Of a stretch of DNA of 64,000 nt, positions 7,757 to 17,046 are shown in pieces. The DNA lies in assembly GCA_038131955.1 (NCBI GenBank), contig JAYPQK010000013.1:62001-126000 (forward strand), written 5' to 3'. Position numbers and translations under genes: made by a program. The DNA is from SHAN690 sp038131955. GTDB lineage: Bacteria > Bacteroidota > Bacteroidia > Flavobacteriales_G > Salibacteraceae. The notes under the pieces are model-generated. The model was not told the DNA's origin, did not search any database, and saw nothing but the letters and a program-made list of their open reading frames with translations. Positions within the stretch are counted from its first letter, which is position 1. Each line of letters starts with the position of its first letter.

Positions 7757-10351
7757 TTGAGTCGACGCTTATCCATCATTTTCGGACTTCTGTGGCTTTT
7801 GCCTAGCCTACTGCTAGCGCAGGATAGCGACACGAATGCGGTGGATACGATATCGCTGAATCAAGCTCAACTCGACAGCCTCTTGGTGTCGAGTGACTCG
7901 AATGCTAAGCCTAAGCGTCAATCCACCTTAGACTACGAAGTCGACTACCAAAGCGGCGACTCCATGCTCGTAGACCTTGAAAAGCAGATGGTCTACCTCT
8001 ATGGAAATGCCGTTGCAAAGTACGGCGACATCGAGTTGAAGGCTGCCTACATCGAGATCTCTCTTCAATCGAACGAACTCAGGGCCACAGGTCTGCCAGA
8101 CAGCACGGGCGAGCTCATAGGAAAACCGGTGTTTGTACAGGGAGATCAGGCCTTCGATGCCGGTGAGATGCGATATAACTTCAAGACCCAGCGGGGTTTG
8201 AGTAAGCGAGTGAAGACTCAAGAAAGTGGCGGCTACCTCCATGGCGAAACGGTCAAACGCGATACCGGCGAGGTGATCTACATCAAAAATGGCAAGTACA
8301 CCACCTGCGAATACGACGATCCGCATTTCTACATCCAAGCGAGTAAACTCAAGGTGATCCCACAAGATAAGATCATCAGTGGTCCGGCCTACCTGTCGAT
8401 CGCTGACATCCCTACACCTTTGGTCCTTCCCTTTGGCTACTTTCCTAACCCTGACAAGCGATCCAACGGCATCTTGTTGCCTTCATGGACGCAAACCAGC
8501 GCCCAGGGATTTGGTATCATCGGACTAGGATACTACCTCGGCGTGACAGAGTCAATGGACTTCACTTTCACCGGAGACATCTACACGCGCGGAGGCTGGT
8601 CAGGCAATGTGGCGAGCAACTACATGAAACGCTATAAATTCAGAGGCGGCTATAATGTGAACTACACCCAAACCGTGTTCTCTGAAAAGGGCTATCCGGA
8701 CTATTCGAGCACGGGAACCTTCGGTATTCGATGGAATCACACGCAGGACCCCAAAGCCAACCCGGGCTCTAGCTTCTCCGCATCGGTGGATATGGGTTCA
8801 TCTCGGGCGTATCGAAACAACTTGAATTCGACTACCAACGACTTCTTGAAGAGTCAGATGAACTCGAGTATTCGCTACCAAAAGAATTTTAGCAATTCAC
8901 CGTTCAACCTCGGTATCAGCGCGGTGAGTAGCCAGAACGTACAACGCCGCTACATTGACATCAGAGCACCACAGGCGAGTTTGAACATGGCGCGGGTCTT
9001 TCCTTTCAAAGGAGACACCCCCCGCCCATCGAACAGCTTCATGAAGAAGTCGGGGATCGAGGATATCGGTATTCAGGGTAAGGCCGAATTGGTCAACCGA
9101 CTGCAGGGACAAGAGGATACCTTGTTCAACAATTACAACAACAAGATGCTGAAGGGAATGGACAATGGTCTGCGCGTGACCAGTACCATGAGCACCAACG
9201 TGAAGTTCCTGAAGTACATCACCCTCTCACCTTCGCTCAATCACAAGTTCGTCGGCTACCGAAAGACCTTCCGCCAGCGCTGGGATACGGCGACAAACGA
9301 ACTCCGCGAGTTTTATATGGAAGGACTCGATGGCTTCTACGACGGATCGGCCTCCATAGGAGCAAATACCGTGATCTACGGTACGTATGCTTTTAGGTCG
9401 GACGTGATCAGAGCGATGCGCCACCAAGTCAACCCTAGCGTAACATTCAGTTATCGTCCGGATTACTCGGATCCGTTTTGGGGATACTATGACGAAGTGC
9501 AGCGCGACTCGATCGGAAACACGCTTCGGTATAGCTTTTTTGACAACAATGCCTTCAGTGATCGTCCGACGGCCAATGGTAACGGCGTGTTGAACTTCAG
9601 TCTTCAAAACATCTTAGAAATGAAGGTGCGAGACCGGTCAGACAGTACCAAGGCAGATGGCGAAAAGAAGGTCAAGCTGTTTGACCAGTTCAGCTTCAAT
9701 ACGCAATACCGTTTTGCAGCGGACTCCCTGAAGTGGCAACCGCTCTCCATCGCTTTCCGAACCAGCATCTTCAAAGGCTTGGGGGTGGACGCAACCGCTA
9801 CGCTTGATCCTTATGCACGCTCTGCGAATGGACGACCGATCGACCAATTTCAATACGACATCGACGGACGGATCGGGAATTGGACCAATGCACGTTTGCG
9901 TCTGAATTACGACATCCGACCGAAGAAGTCAAAGCAATCGCCATCCAAAGGAGGTGATCAAGAAGACAAACCTGACTACCGCGCCATTGGATACTACACG
10001 GATTTTGTGGACTTCTCGCTTCCTTGGAATATGAAGATCGCATATAACTTGGCGTATTCTAACAATGGGGTGAATGAGAACATCACACAGATCATCGACC
10101 TCAACGGTCAGTTCCAGCTAGCGCGCAACTGGCAGATCGGATACAGAACGGGTATTGACATTCGAAAGCAAGAACTCACCCGTACGTCCATTGACATCTA
10201 CCGTGACCTGCACTGTTGGGAATTCAGTTTGGGCGTAATCCCCTTTGGTTTCCAAGAGCGCTACACGTTCCAAATCAACGTGAAGCCGGGTATGCTAGCG
10301 GCCCTGAAGATCCCGAGGAATTGGGAGAATAATAGACCGGAGAGAGATTAG
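7757..10351 (+). CDS. lptD: LPS-assembly protein LptD, Bacteroidota type
   Basis: An 864-residue outer-membrane protein that inserts lipopolysaccharide into the outer leaflet. The start is TTG 7757; it opens a clear signal peptide (MSRRLSIIFGLLWLLPSLLLAQ) and no ATG is available nearby. An OstA-like periplasmic domain spans about residues 60-200 (GDSMLVDLEKQMVYLYGNA, then YKNGKYTTCE-type turns), and the rest is a beta-barrel rich in aromatic and alternating residues, ending in F-type strands (FQINVKPGMLAALKIP). The LptE partner is not recognised here. It is divergent from the amidase operon and convergent with the next gene. Confidence 0.88.
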   Translation: MSRRLSIIFGLLWLLPSLLLAQDSDTNAVDTISLNQAQLDSLLVSSDSNAKPKRQSTLDYEVDYQSGDSMLVDLEKQMVYLYGNAVAKYGDIELKAAYIEISLQSNELRATGLPDSTGELIGKPVFVQGDQAFDAGEMRYNFKTQRGLSKRVKTQESGGYLHGETVKRDTGEVIYIKNGKYTTCEYDDPHFYIQASKLKVIPQDKIISGPAYLSIADIPTPLVLPFGYFPNPDKRSNGILLPSWTQTSAQGFGIIGLGYYLGVTESMDFTFTGDIYTRGGWSGNVASNYMKRYKFRGGYNVNYTQTVFSEKGYPDYSSTGTFGIRWNHTQDPKANPGSSFSASVDMGSSRAYRNNLNSTTNDFLKSQMNSSIRYQKNFSNSPFNLGISAVSSQNVQRRYIDIRAPQASLNMARVFPFKGDTPRPSNSFMKKSGIEDIGIQGKAELVNRLQGQEDTLFNNYNNKMLKGMDNGLRVTSTMSTNVKFLKYITLSPSLNHKFVGYRKTFRQRWDTATNELREFYMEGLDGFYDGSASIGANTVIYGTYAFRSDVIRAMRHQVNPSVTFSYRPDYSDPFWGYYDEVQRDSIGNTLRYSFFDNNAFSDRPTANGNGVLNFSLQNILEMKVRDRSDSTKADGEKKVKLFDQFSFNTQYRFAADSLKWQPLSIAFRTSIFKGLGVDATATLDPYARSANGRPIDQFQYDIDGRIGNWTNARLRLNYDIRPKKSKQSPSKGGDQEDKPDYRAIGYYTDFVDFSLPWNMKIAYNLAYSNNGVNENITQIIDLNGQFQLARNWQIGYRTGIDIRKQELTRTSIDIYRDLHCWEFSLGVIPFGFQERYTFQINVKPGMLAALKIPRNWENNRPERD

Positions 10352-10544
10352 TGAATAGTTTGTATTGAATAATGAATAAGTAATCGGGAATCTGGGTATG
10401 TCCGTAAATACATCATGCCGAAACACCCCACACATTCACTAATCACGAATCACGAATCAATATTCATTATTCGTTATTCCGGGATTAGCTCGCAATTGCT
10501 TGCCCGAACGCATGTGAGGGTGTCACCAAATAGCACATATCACA
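10352..10544. repeat. AT-rich spacer with inverted ATTCATTATTC phrases
   Basis: The gap between two convergent genes. TTGAATAATGAATAAG (about 10366-10381) is opposed by AATATTCATTATTCG (about 10459-10473), which could form a long imperfect hairpin able to end transcription from both sides. Between them are direct repeats of AATCACGAATCACGAATC. No gene is seen. Confidence 0.5.
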
Positions 10545-11891
10545 TCAATACCCTCGATACTCCACTTCTCTCTCCTCGAACGTGATCCCATACTCTTCTA
10601 GTTCATTCAGCACCGGTTCGTAGATCTCTTTGCTGATCGGTGTGTGGATACCTGGCGTGGTGATCTTTCCGTTCAGTATCATTTTCGCTGCGATTCCCAC
10701 GGGCAGACCGACCGTGGTCGCCATAGCAGTGTGAAGCTTATTCTGGCCTTTGTTGACCATGTAGGACTGTAGCGCATGGTATTCACCATTCAGTCGATAA
10801 CCAAAGAGGTGATACATCACGATCATATCCAAGTCATTCTCCTTCATGGTCCATTTCTTCTCGAGGATATGCTGAAGGATCTGTGCAGGCGTAGCTCGAG
10901 GCAGTCCGATCTTGATCTCTTTGAATAGATCCAGCCATTCCAATTTTCGCATGACGTCGCTGTCGTGATCCATCTTCATGTAGTGCATCAGCTTCAACTC
11001 GACCGAATCGTCCGGATTGTAAGCCAAGAATGAATTGATGAACTGTCGGTAGGTCATGTTCTCCGAATCCTCGATCACATATGAGTCGTCCGTAGCCCCG
11101 AGTTTCACAAACACGTCCCATGCACGACAAAATCCTGGACGACGAAAGGTCCCCCGGTAGATCGTTGGAATGTCCTTCAAACCATAAGCCTCGCGGTACT
11201 TGAGCGAGTCGCGATTAGCATAGCCTTCGAAGCTCCCGTAGCCAGGAAGGTCGACGATCTCGGTCCTGCGAAAGAGCTGGTGATACGGAATGTATTTGTA
11301 GCGTCCTTCTTGTTTGAACTTGACCGCTCCCCCGGCACCGGCTAGCACGACATTGCGTGGGTTCCAGGCAAACTTGTAATTCCAAGGGTTGTCGTCACTC
11401 TCCGGGGCCACGAGTCCACCCGTGAAGCTTTCGAATTGAAGCATTTCTGCTCCTTCGGCTCTGATCCGGTCGAGCACCCGCATGGCGCTCATATGGTCGA
11501 TACCCGGGTCGACCCCGATCTCATTCATTACCACGACACCGGCTGCCTTGGCTTCGGCGTCTAGCGCCTGCATCTCATCGGAGACATACGAGGCGGTCAC
11601 CATGGGTTTTTGAAATGCGACACATTGCCTCGCCACCGCGCCGTGCATACTAGCAGGAAGCATTGAAATGACCAGATCGGCATGGGAGATCTCATTTAAT
11701 CGTTGGAACTCATTGTTCACGTCGAAGGCGAATGCCTCTCCTCGTTCGTGCCCTTTGACCTTGGCTTCGGCCACTTCTTTCTTGACATCCCCGACTCGGA
11801 CTTTCCAATCCTCCGTCTGAGCGTTTTTCAGTAGATAATCGATGAGAACGGTTGAGCTCATTCCAGCTCCAAAAACGACAATGGTGCGCAT
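10545..11891 (-). CDS. Saccharopine dehydrogenase family protein (saccharopine reductase type)
   Basis: A 448-residue cytosolic oxidoreductase. The N-terminal Rossmann fold has the nucleotide-binding turn VFGAGMSSTVLIDYLL. The segment GVVVMNEIGVDPGIDHMSAM and the following GGLVAPESDDNPWNYKFAWNPR match saccharopine dehydrogenase (glutamate-forming, LYS9 type). In this family the enzyme interconverts saccharopine with aminoadipate semialdehyde and glutamate, in lysine degradation or synthesis. No partner lysine-pathway gene is in view, so the direction is not known. The gene stands alone, convergent with lptD and divergent from the lipoprotein gene at 12010. A single perfect DnaA-box-like TTATCCACA lies upstream at 11946-11954. 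Confidence 0.85.
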   Translation of the reverse strand: MRTIVVFGAGMSSTVLIDYLLKNAQTEDWKVRVGDVKKEVAEAKVKGHERGEAFAFDVNNEFQRLNEISHADLVISMLPASMHGAVARQCVAFQKPMVTASYVSDEMQALDAEAKAAGVVVMNEIGVDPGIDHMSAMRVLDRIRAEGAEMLQFESFTGGLVAPESDDNPWNYKFAWNPRNVVLAGAGGAVKFKQEGRYKYIPYHQLFRRTEIVDLPGYGSFEGYANRDSLKYREAYGLKDIPTIYRGTFRRPGFCRAWDVFVKLGATDDSYVIEDSENMTYRQFINSFLAYNPDDSVELKLMHYMKMDHDSDVMRKLEWLDLFKEIKIGLPRATPAQILQHILEKKWTMKENDLDMIVMYHLFGYRLNGEYHALQSYMVNKGQNKLHTAMATTVGLPVGIAAKMILNGKITTPGIHTPISKEIYEPVLNELEEYGITFEEREVEYRGY

Positions 11892-12009
11892 TCAAATGTG
11901 GTTTACAGCGAATGTAAAAGAAGTGAAGAAGGTGAGTAAAATTCTTTATCCACACCAGCCATCTTAGCTCGATTCACCATCTTCACTCCCACGCTCCTTA
12001 ACTCCACAT

Positions 12010-12465
12010 ATGATTGCTCAAAAGCTACCAGGCTACGTAGGTTCTTTTGTCATACTCTTCATTCTTTCGTCGTGCGCCACGATGGTCAGAGGCACCAAGC
12101 AGAAAGTTACCTTCACTTCGAACGTCGATACCATTTCGATCAAGGTCAATGATGATCAGGTCATCAAACCTGGAGAATCGATCCGTGTGTGGAGAACGGA
12201 GAAACAATCCATCCGTGTCGACGCGGCAGGGCATGAACCGATATCCTTTGACATGCACCGAGGCATGCACCCGGCAGTGGCGCTGAATACCGTTTTCTTT
12301 ACCGACGGTTTGGTGACCGGAGTATTGATCCTTGCACACGGCGACAGAACCAATAACGATGCACTAATACCTATTGGGCTTTACACCGCCTGGTTCTCAT
12401 TCCTTTTTCCTGAGTTCTTTGGTGGAATCGATCTCGCACTCGGGGGTGGCATTCAAATGGATTAG
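12010..12465 (+). pseudogene. Lipoprotein, 5' half of a gene split by an in-frame TAG
   Basis: This part encodes 151 residues: a lipoprotein signal peptide with lipobox LSSCA, a PEGA-like beta segment (SNVDTISIKVNDDQVIKPGE, SIRVWR) and two hydrophobic stretches. It stops at TAG 12463-12465, but the same frame continues at 12481 into the rest of a protein colinear with the intact paralogue at 13031-14077. Matching blocks are SSCAT/TSCAT, GESIRVWR/GESIRLRR and GGIDLALG/VGVDWVSG. The simplest reading is one gene of about 336 codons broken by a nonsense change. A truncated but functional lipoprotein, or a base error in the assembly, cannot be excluded. Confidence 0.65.
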
Positions 12466-12480
12466 GATATCCATCTCCAG

Positions 12481-13020
12481 ATGCACAAGTATCCCGAACT
12501 GCTCGAAAGTCGACCCATTCGAATTGGGACTGTCAAGGTGAACGGACAAGGCCAGAGCATTGGCTACAATTACAGCAGGATAGGTAATTCGAAAGAAGCC
12601 TACATTATTCAGCCCGGAGCAGGAATAACAGGCGTTCGTGAAAAGGCCGTATACCTGATTGACGAGGAGGTGGCCGTTCAAATCAATTCGCTCCTTATGA
12701 AGTATGGGTGTGATGTGCCCGCGGAGGTAGTAAACACCTTGGGAGGTGACAAGGAGACCTTAATTTTGAATGCCAGCCTCAGAAAAATCGAGAACAACAC
12801 CACCCATAAAAAAGGCGTAGCGATCACAAAGGGTGAACTAACGATCCTTTGGACCTTGAAAGATGCCTTCACTAACAAGACGATCATGGAGATCGAGACC
12901 CATTCGGAGGGAAACGTGCGGTTGGATGGTGGTCCAACAGGGGTGCTCAAGGCGATCGATCACGCCACATACCAGCTGATCGATGACCCACGTTTCCGCA
13001 AAGCAGTTGGAATCAAATAA
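12481..13020 (+). pseudogene. 3' half of the split lipoprotein gene
   Basis: This part encodes 179 residues in the same frame as the preceding half, five sense codons after its TAG. It has no signal peptide of its own, which argues against independent function for an envelope protein. Its C-terminal block (GELTILWTLKDAFTNKTIMEI ... YQLIDDPRFRKAV) aligns with the end of the paralogue at 13031 (LGVKWILRSGNGDVIYNHTY ... YQFMNDENFRTKL). That region has the look of an accessory beta-sandwich domain found in small envelope lipoproteins. Function unknown. Confidence 0.6.
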
Positions 13021-13030
13021 CTTATTGATC

Positions 13031-14077
13031 ATGGCACACCAACCTCTCCTTCACGCTTCTGGCCTTTGGGCTCTCGTTGTTTCCCTCATGCTACTCACTA
13101 CCTCCTGCGCTACGGTCTTTAATCAGAGCACGCAATCCGTCCTGTTCGCCTCCCCTATGTTGAATACGAAATTCATTATTGATGGGTCCGATACATTGAC
13201 TAATGGAGAGTCGATCCGATTACGAAGGAAGGGTGAACATCGAGTGCAAATCATTAGCGAAGGATATGAGACCGAAGAACACTTATTGGTTCGGCGGCTT
13301 AGTCCAGCTACCTACCTAAACGCACTGATCGCGGTCCCGTGGCTCGGAACAGGAATCTATTTGCTCACCCGAAAAGACCCCTCCAGCCGTTTCGACGAGC
13401 CAAAAATGCCCGAAGCAGCGATCGGCTGGGTCATGATATGGACCACAATTGCCGCTCCGTCGGCGGGGGTTGGAGTTGACTGGGTCAGCGGCAAAATGGC
13501 CAAGTTTGACGACAAACAGTTTTACCCACTAGAACGACTTCCTCAGCCGTTGGACCCTCAAACTCATCACCAAGTCAGTATTGGAGATATCCGTTCGAAA
13601 GTGGCAAGAGGTGATGAAGTGGGTGCCTATTACAGTCAATTGAGATATAAGGTCACCAGCGTAGAATGGTTGTCTTATATGTACGTGGATTTTGATGCGG
13701 TAAAAGATTCAACGATCGCCTATGCTGATCGCGTTGGAATGTACAGCGAAGTGCCTACTTCCGGGTACGTGGTCGAAGCTTCGATCAAATCGGTCGATTA
13801 TGATATTCGAGCTTATGGTGTAGATGACCACCGAACCACTTGTGATCTTGGGGTGAAATGGATCCTTCGTTCAGGAAACGGGGATGTGATATATAACCAT
13901 ACTTACAAGAGCGAGGTCAGCACGGAAACGAATGGAGGGGTCATTCCGGTGGAGCGAGCCTTTCGCTACACCATGTATCAATTCATGAATGACGAAAACT
14001 TCCGAACCAAACTCAGAAGGCAGAGTCCGTTCCCGCCGATGAATGACCCAGCCTATCTAATTCATCCGGGTTGCTAA
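13031..14077 (+). CDS. Lipoprotein of unknown function (intact paralogue of 12010-13020)
   Basis: A 348-residue predicted lipoprotein. Start chosen at ATG 13031, which opens a signal peptide ending in the lipobox LTTSCA; a longer frame overlaps the previous gene. An N-terminal PEGA-like segment (ASPMLNTKFIIDGSDTL ... RVQIISEGYETEEHL) is followed by two hydrophobic stretches near residues 95-155 and a C-terminal mixed alpha/beta domain. It lies 10 bases after the split paralogue, so the pair is a tandem duplication of which only this copy is open. I do not recognise a named family. Confidence 0.72.
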   Translation: MAHQPLLHASGLWALVVSLMLLTTSCATVFNQSTQSVLFASPMLNTKFIIDGSDTLTNGESIRLRRKGEHRVQIISEGYETEEHLLVRRLSPATYLNALIAVPWLGTGIYLLTRKDPSSRFDEPKMPEAAIGWVMIWTTIAAPSAGVGVDWVSGKMAKFDDKQFYPLERLPQPLDPQTHHQVSIGDIRSKVARGDEVGAYYSQLRYKVTSVEWLSYMYVDFDAVKDSTIAYADRVGMYSEVPTSGYVVEASIKSVDYDIRAYGVDDHRTTCDLGVKWILRSGNGDVIYNHTYKSEVSTETNGGVIPVERAFRYTMYQFMNDENFRTKLRRQSPFPPMNDPAYLIHPGC

Positions 14078-14082
14078 CTTCG
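14075..14082 (+). promoter_or_regulatory. Candidate -7 promoter element for the DUF423 gene
   Basis: TAACTTCG resembles TAnnTTTG with one change and lies 19 bases before the ATG; it overlaps the stop codon of the previous gene. The same octamer occurs just upstream of rsmE and plsY. Confidence 0.3.
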
Positions 14083-14101
14083 CGGTACAGTAGATAGGAT
14101 T

Positions 14102-14521
14102 ATGACAAATAAGCCCACCAAGCCGCTCCACCTTTTCTTCGGATCACTCTTCGGTTTTACCGCTGTCCTTCTCGGCGCCTTTGGTGCGCACGCATTGAAG
14201 GAAGTATTATCCCCGGAACAGTTGGAGTCCTTTCAGACCGGCGTTAGATATCAGATGTATCACGCGCTTCTTTTGATCATGATCTCCTTGAAGGGACATC
14301 ATTTCCAGCTCAAACTCGAAAAGTGGATCGTGACCCTGATCGGAATTGGAGTCGTCCTCTTCTCCGGCTCGATCTATCTTCTCAACCTTCAAGAGATTAC
14401 GGGATTCGATTTCAAGCCATTTGCTATCATCACACCGCTAGGTGGACTGTTGTTGATCAGTGCTTGGGCATTGATGATCGTGGACGCATCCAGACTTCTT
14501 CTTCACAAAGAGAAGCGATGA
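14102..14521 (+). CDS. DUF423 family membrane protein
   Basis: A 139-residue inner-membrane protein with four membrane segments. The family hallmark is near the N-terminus: GSLFGFTAVLLGAFGAHALK, followed by FQTGVRYQMYHALLL and, later, GSIYLLNL and ITPLGGLLLISAWALM. DUF423 proteins (YgdD/YwdK) are small membrane proteins of unknown function found widely in bacteria. It stands as a single gene between the lipoprotein paralogues and pckA. Confidence 0.88.
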   Translation: MTNKPTKPLHLFFGSLFGFTAVLLGAFGAHALKEVLSPEQLESFQTGVRYQMYHALLLIMISLKGHHFQLKLEKWIVTLIGIGVVLFSGSIYLLNLQEITGFDFKPFAIITPLGGLLLISAWALMIVDASRLLLHKEKR

Positions 14522-14622
14522 ATTGTGCATAAATAATGAGTCAAATCAGGGTTTTTCCCTGAATCATTGCCAAAATTTGCAGTTCACAACCGCTTAACCC
14601 TCACATAAGCAAATCACACATA

Positions 14623-16239
14623 ATGAACGAATACGGAAGAAAGGCTAAGAATGCCTCCATTGCCGACTTCGGACTTGGGAACGTAAGAAACGCCTATTGG
14701 AACTTAGATCCAGCCGAACTGGTGGAAGATGTCATCCTTCAAGGAGAAGGATTCTTGACCGACACAGGTGCGCTCGCGATCGATACCGGAGAATTCACCG
14801 GACGCTCCCCTAAGGACAAATTCATTGTCAAGGACTCGACAACCGAGAACACCGTTTGGTGGGAAGGAAGCTTCAACACTCCTTTCGACCCTGAGCGCAT
14901 CGAGCCGCTACTCAATCGTATGCGAGCCTACGCTCAAAATAAGGACCTCTACGTTAGAGACTGTATCGCGTGCGCTGATCCAGAGCACCGTCTGAACATT
15001 CGTGTGATCACGGAATTCGCGTGGAGCAACATCTTCGCTAACAACATGTTCATCCGTCCGACGCACGAGGAGATCGAGAATTTCGAGCCGGAATGGACAG
15101 TGTTGTGTTTGCCTAACTTCTACGGTGATCCGGAGATCGATGGTACGCGTCAGCACAACTTCTCTATTCTCGACTTCACTCGTAAGATCGCATTGATCGG
15201 GGGTTCAGGTTATACTGGAGAGATCAAGAAAGGCATCTTCACCGTATTGAACCACGTGCTTCCTCAAGACAAGAATGTATTGAGCATGCACTGCTCTGCT
15301 AACATTGGCAAGGATGGCGATACCACCGTATTCTTTGGACTCTCCGGAACAGGTAAAACGACCCTTTCGGCTGATCCGAATCGTGCCTTGATCGGTGACG
15401 ATGAGCACGGCTGGACTGAAACCGGCATCTTCAACTTCGAAGGTGGCTGCTATGCTAAGTGCATCGACCTCACCGAAGAGAAAGAGCCCGAGATCTGGAA
15501 GGCGATCAAGTTTGGTGCCTTGCTCGAGAACATCGAAGTCTTTGAAGGAACCACTAAAGTGGATTTCTCCGCTAGTACCAAGACGGAAAACACACGGGTA
15601 AGCTACCCGATCCATCACATCGAAGGGATCGCGGAGCCATCGGTTGGTGGTATTCCACAAAACATCTTTTTCCTAACCGCGGATGCATTCGGAGTTTTGC
15701 CTCCGATCTCAAAACTGACTCCGGGCCAGGCGATGTACCACTTTATCTCTGGATACACGGCTAAGGTGGCTGGAACGGAAGAAGGCGTGACTGAACCACA
15801 AACTACCTTCTCGGCTTGTTTTGGTGCACCATTCCTTCCACTCCATCCGACCAAGTACGCTGAAATGTTGGGCGAAAAAATGAAGAAGCACAACGTGAAC
15901 ATCTGGTTGGTGAACACCGGCTGGAGCGGAGGCGAATACGGTACCGGATCCCGCATCAAGCTTCGATACACACGTGCTATGATCACGGCTGCCTTGACCG
16001 GACAGTTGGACAGCGTAGATTACCAAGAGCACGAGGTATTCGGTTTGAATATGCCGACTTCATGTCCGGATGTTCCTTCAGAGATCCTTGACCCTCAAAA
16101 TACGTGGACCGATAAGTCTGCGTACGACAAGAAGGCCAGTCATCTTGCGGGTGCATTCATCAAGAATTTCACGCAATTCTCATCTTATGCTAATGAAGAG
16201 ATCATGGCTGCAGCACCACGAGTGACTGAGAACGCCTAG
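14623..16239 (+). CDS. pckA: Phosphoenolpyruvate carboxykinase (ATP)
   Basis: A 538-residue cytosolic enzyme converting oxaloacetate and ATP to phosphoenolpyruvate, CO2 and ADP, the entry step of gluconeogenesis. The P-loop FGLSGTGKTTLSADPNR lies near residues 238-254, followed by the metal-binding IGDDEHGW and ENTRVSYPI. The family signature MHCSANIGKDGDTTVFF precedes the P-loop. Full length for the family (about 530-540). The gene is monocistronic, with a strong intrinsic terminator 25 bases after its stop. Confidence 0.97.
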   Translation: MNEYGRKAKNASIADFGLGNVRNAYWNLDPAELVEDVILQGEGFLTDTGALAIDTGEFTGRSPKDKFIVKDSTTENTVWWEGSFNTPFDPERIEPLLNRMRAYAQNKDLYVRDCIACADPEHRLNIRVITEFAWSNIFANNMFIRPTHEEIENFEPEWTVLCLPNFYGDPEIDGTRQHNFSILDFTRKIALIGGSGYTGEIKKGIFTVLNHVLPQDKNVLSMHCSANIGKDGDTTVFFGLSGTGKTTLSADPNRALIGDDEHGWTETGIFNFEGGCYAKCIDLTEEKEPEIWKAIKFGALLENIEVFEGTTKVDFSASTKTENTRVSYPIHHIEGIAEPSVGGIPQNIFFLTADAFGVLPPISKLTPGQAMYHFISGYTAKVAGTEEGVTEPQTTFSACFGAPFLPLHPTKYAEMLGEKMKKHNVNIWLVNTGWSGGEYGTGSRIKLRYTRAMITAALTGQLDSVDYQEHEVFGLNMPTSCPDVPSEILDPQNTWTDKSAYDKKASHLAGAFIKNFTQFSSYANEEIMAAAPRVTENA

Positions 16240-16263
16240 GTCTTTTACAACATACATTGTTTT

Positions 16264-16290
16264 AAGCCCCGCTTGTCGGGGCTTTTTTAT
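16264..16290 (+). terminator. Intrinsic terminator after pckA
   Basis: An 8-bp perfect stem AAGCCCCG/CGGGGCTT (16264-16271 with 16277-16284) with loop CTTGT is followed by a run of T. Confidence 0.9.
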
Positions 16291-16297
16291 TCTCCCC

Positions 16298-16305
16298 TAA
16301 CTTCG
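16298..16305 (+). promoter_or_regulatory. Candidate -7 promoter element for rsmE
   Basis: TAACTTCG lies only four bases before the ATG at 16310, with a TTG at 16273-16275 giving 22-base spacing. If real, the transcript would be leaderless or nearly so. Confidence 0.35.
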
Positions 16306-16309
16306 AGTC

Positions 16310-17029
16310 ATGGAATTCCCAGATCATCCTAGGTTCTACATACCAGAGGTCCTTCCAGGCGAATTCATCCTGGAAGGTGAAGAGGCCAAACACGCCAAGG
16401 TCCTGCGCGTCCAAGAAGGTGATGCCGTGCATGTGGTGGATGGGAAAGGGCAGCTCTATGAAGGTATTGCCCATCCGGCAAAGAAGCACTTACGGATCAG
16501 TGATCTCCGCGTGGTTTGGAAGGACGAAGGAGCAATGCGCTCAGGTATCACGATGGGTGTAGCACCTACCAAGAACATCGCACGTTTCGAATGGGTGATT
16601 GAAAAAGCGGTCGAGATTGGTGTAGATCGGATCGTGCCGCTGATCACGGAGCATTCCGAACGAACCAGGCTTCGTGTAGATCGACTCGAAAGGATTGCAG
16701 TCAGTGCCATGAAACAGAGCAAGGCTCTTTGGATGACTCAGATCGATGAAGCCATTTCCTTAGATGAATTCCTTCCCCTTGAGCATTCCTATAAATGGAT
16801 AGCTCATTGTCATGATGAGCTGCTGAAAGAAAACATCCACACATTGACCTCTATTTCCCCAAAAGAATCCTTGGCGTTGCTGATCGGTCCGGAGGGAGAT
16901 TTTAGCTTAAACGAGGTGAAAAAGGCCGAAGCGCTTGGCTGGCAAGGGCTCGACCTAGGACCGAAGCGACTTCGCACGGAAACGGCGGCTATCACGGCCA
17001 TCATTGCCGCAGGAATCATGAGGCGCTAA
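16310..17029 (+). CDS. rsmE: 16S rRNA (uracil-1498-N3)-methyltransferase RsmE
   Basis: A 239-residue SPOUT-class methyltransferase that modifies U1498 of 16S rRNA with SAM. The N-terminal PUA-like domain has GEEAKHAKVLRVQEGD and VVDGKGQLYEG; the SPOUT knot at the C-terminus has LLIGPEGDFSLNEV (near residue 189) and LGPKRLRTETAAI, both family signatures. Normal length for the family. It leads a short plus-strand run with the DUF4159 and channel genes. Confidence 0.95.
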   Translation: MEFPDHPRFYIPEVLPGEFILEGEEAKHAKVLRVQEGDAVHVVDGKGQLYEGIAHPAKKHLRISDLRVVWKDEGAMRSGITMGVAPTKNIARFEWVIEKAVEIGVDRIVPLITEHSERTRLRVDRLERIAVSAMKQSKALWMTQIDEAISLDEFLPLEHSYKWIAHCHDELLKENIHTLTSISPKESLALLIGPEGDFSLNEVKKAEALGWQGLDLGPKRLRTETAAITAIIAAGIMRR

Positions 17030-17034
17030 AAGCT

Positions 17035-17042
17035 TATTTTCG
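17035..17042 (+). promoter_or_regulatory. Candidate -7 promoter element before the DUF4159 gene
   Basis: TATTTTCG matches TAnnTTyG and lies four bases before ATG 17047, in the 17-base gap after rsmE. No TTG at normal spacing was found, so this is weak. Confidence 0.25.
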
Positions 17043-17046
17043 AAGG

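Noticed and set aside
12463..12465. Programmed readthrough of the TAG in the lipoprotein gene
   Set aside because: No known readthrough context or downstream structure was recognised; nonsense mutation or base error is simpler. Kept only as a possibility in the finding.
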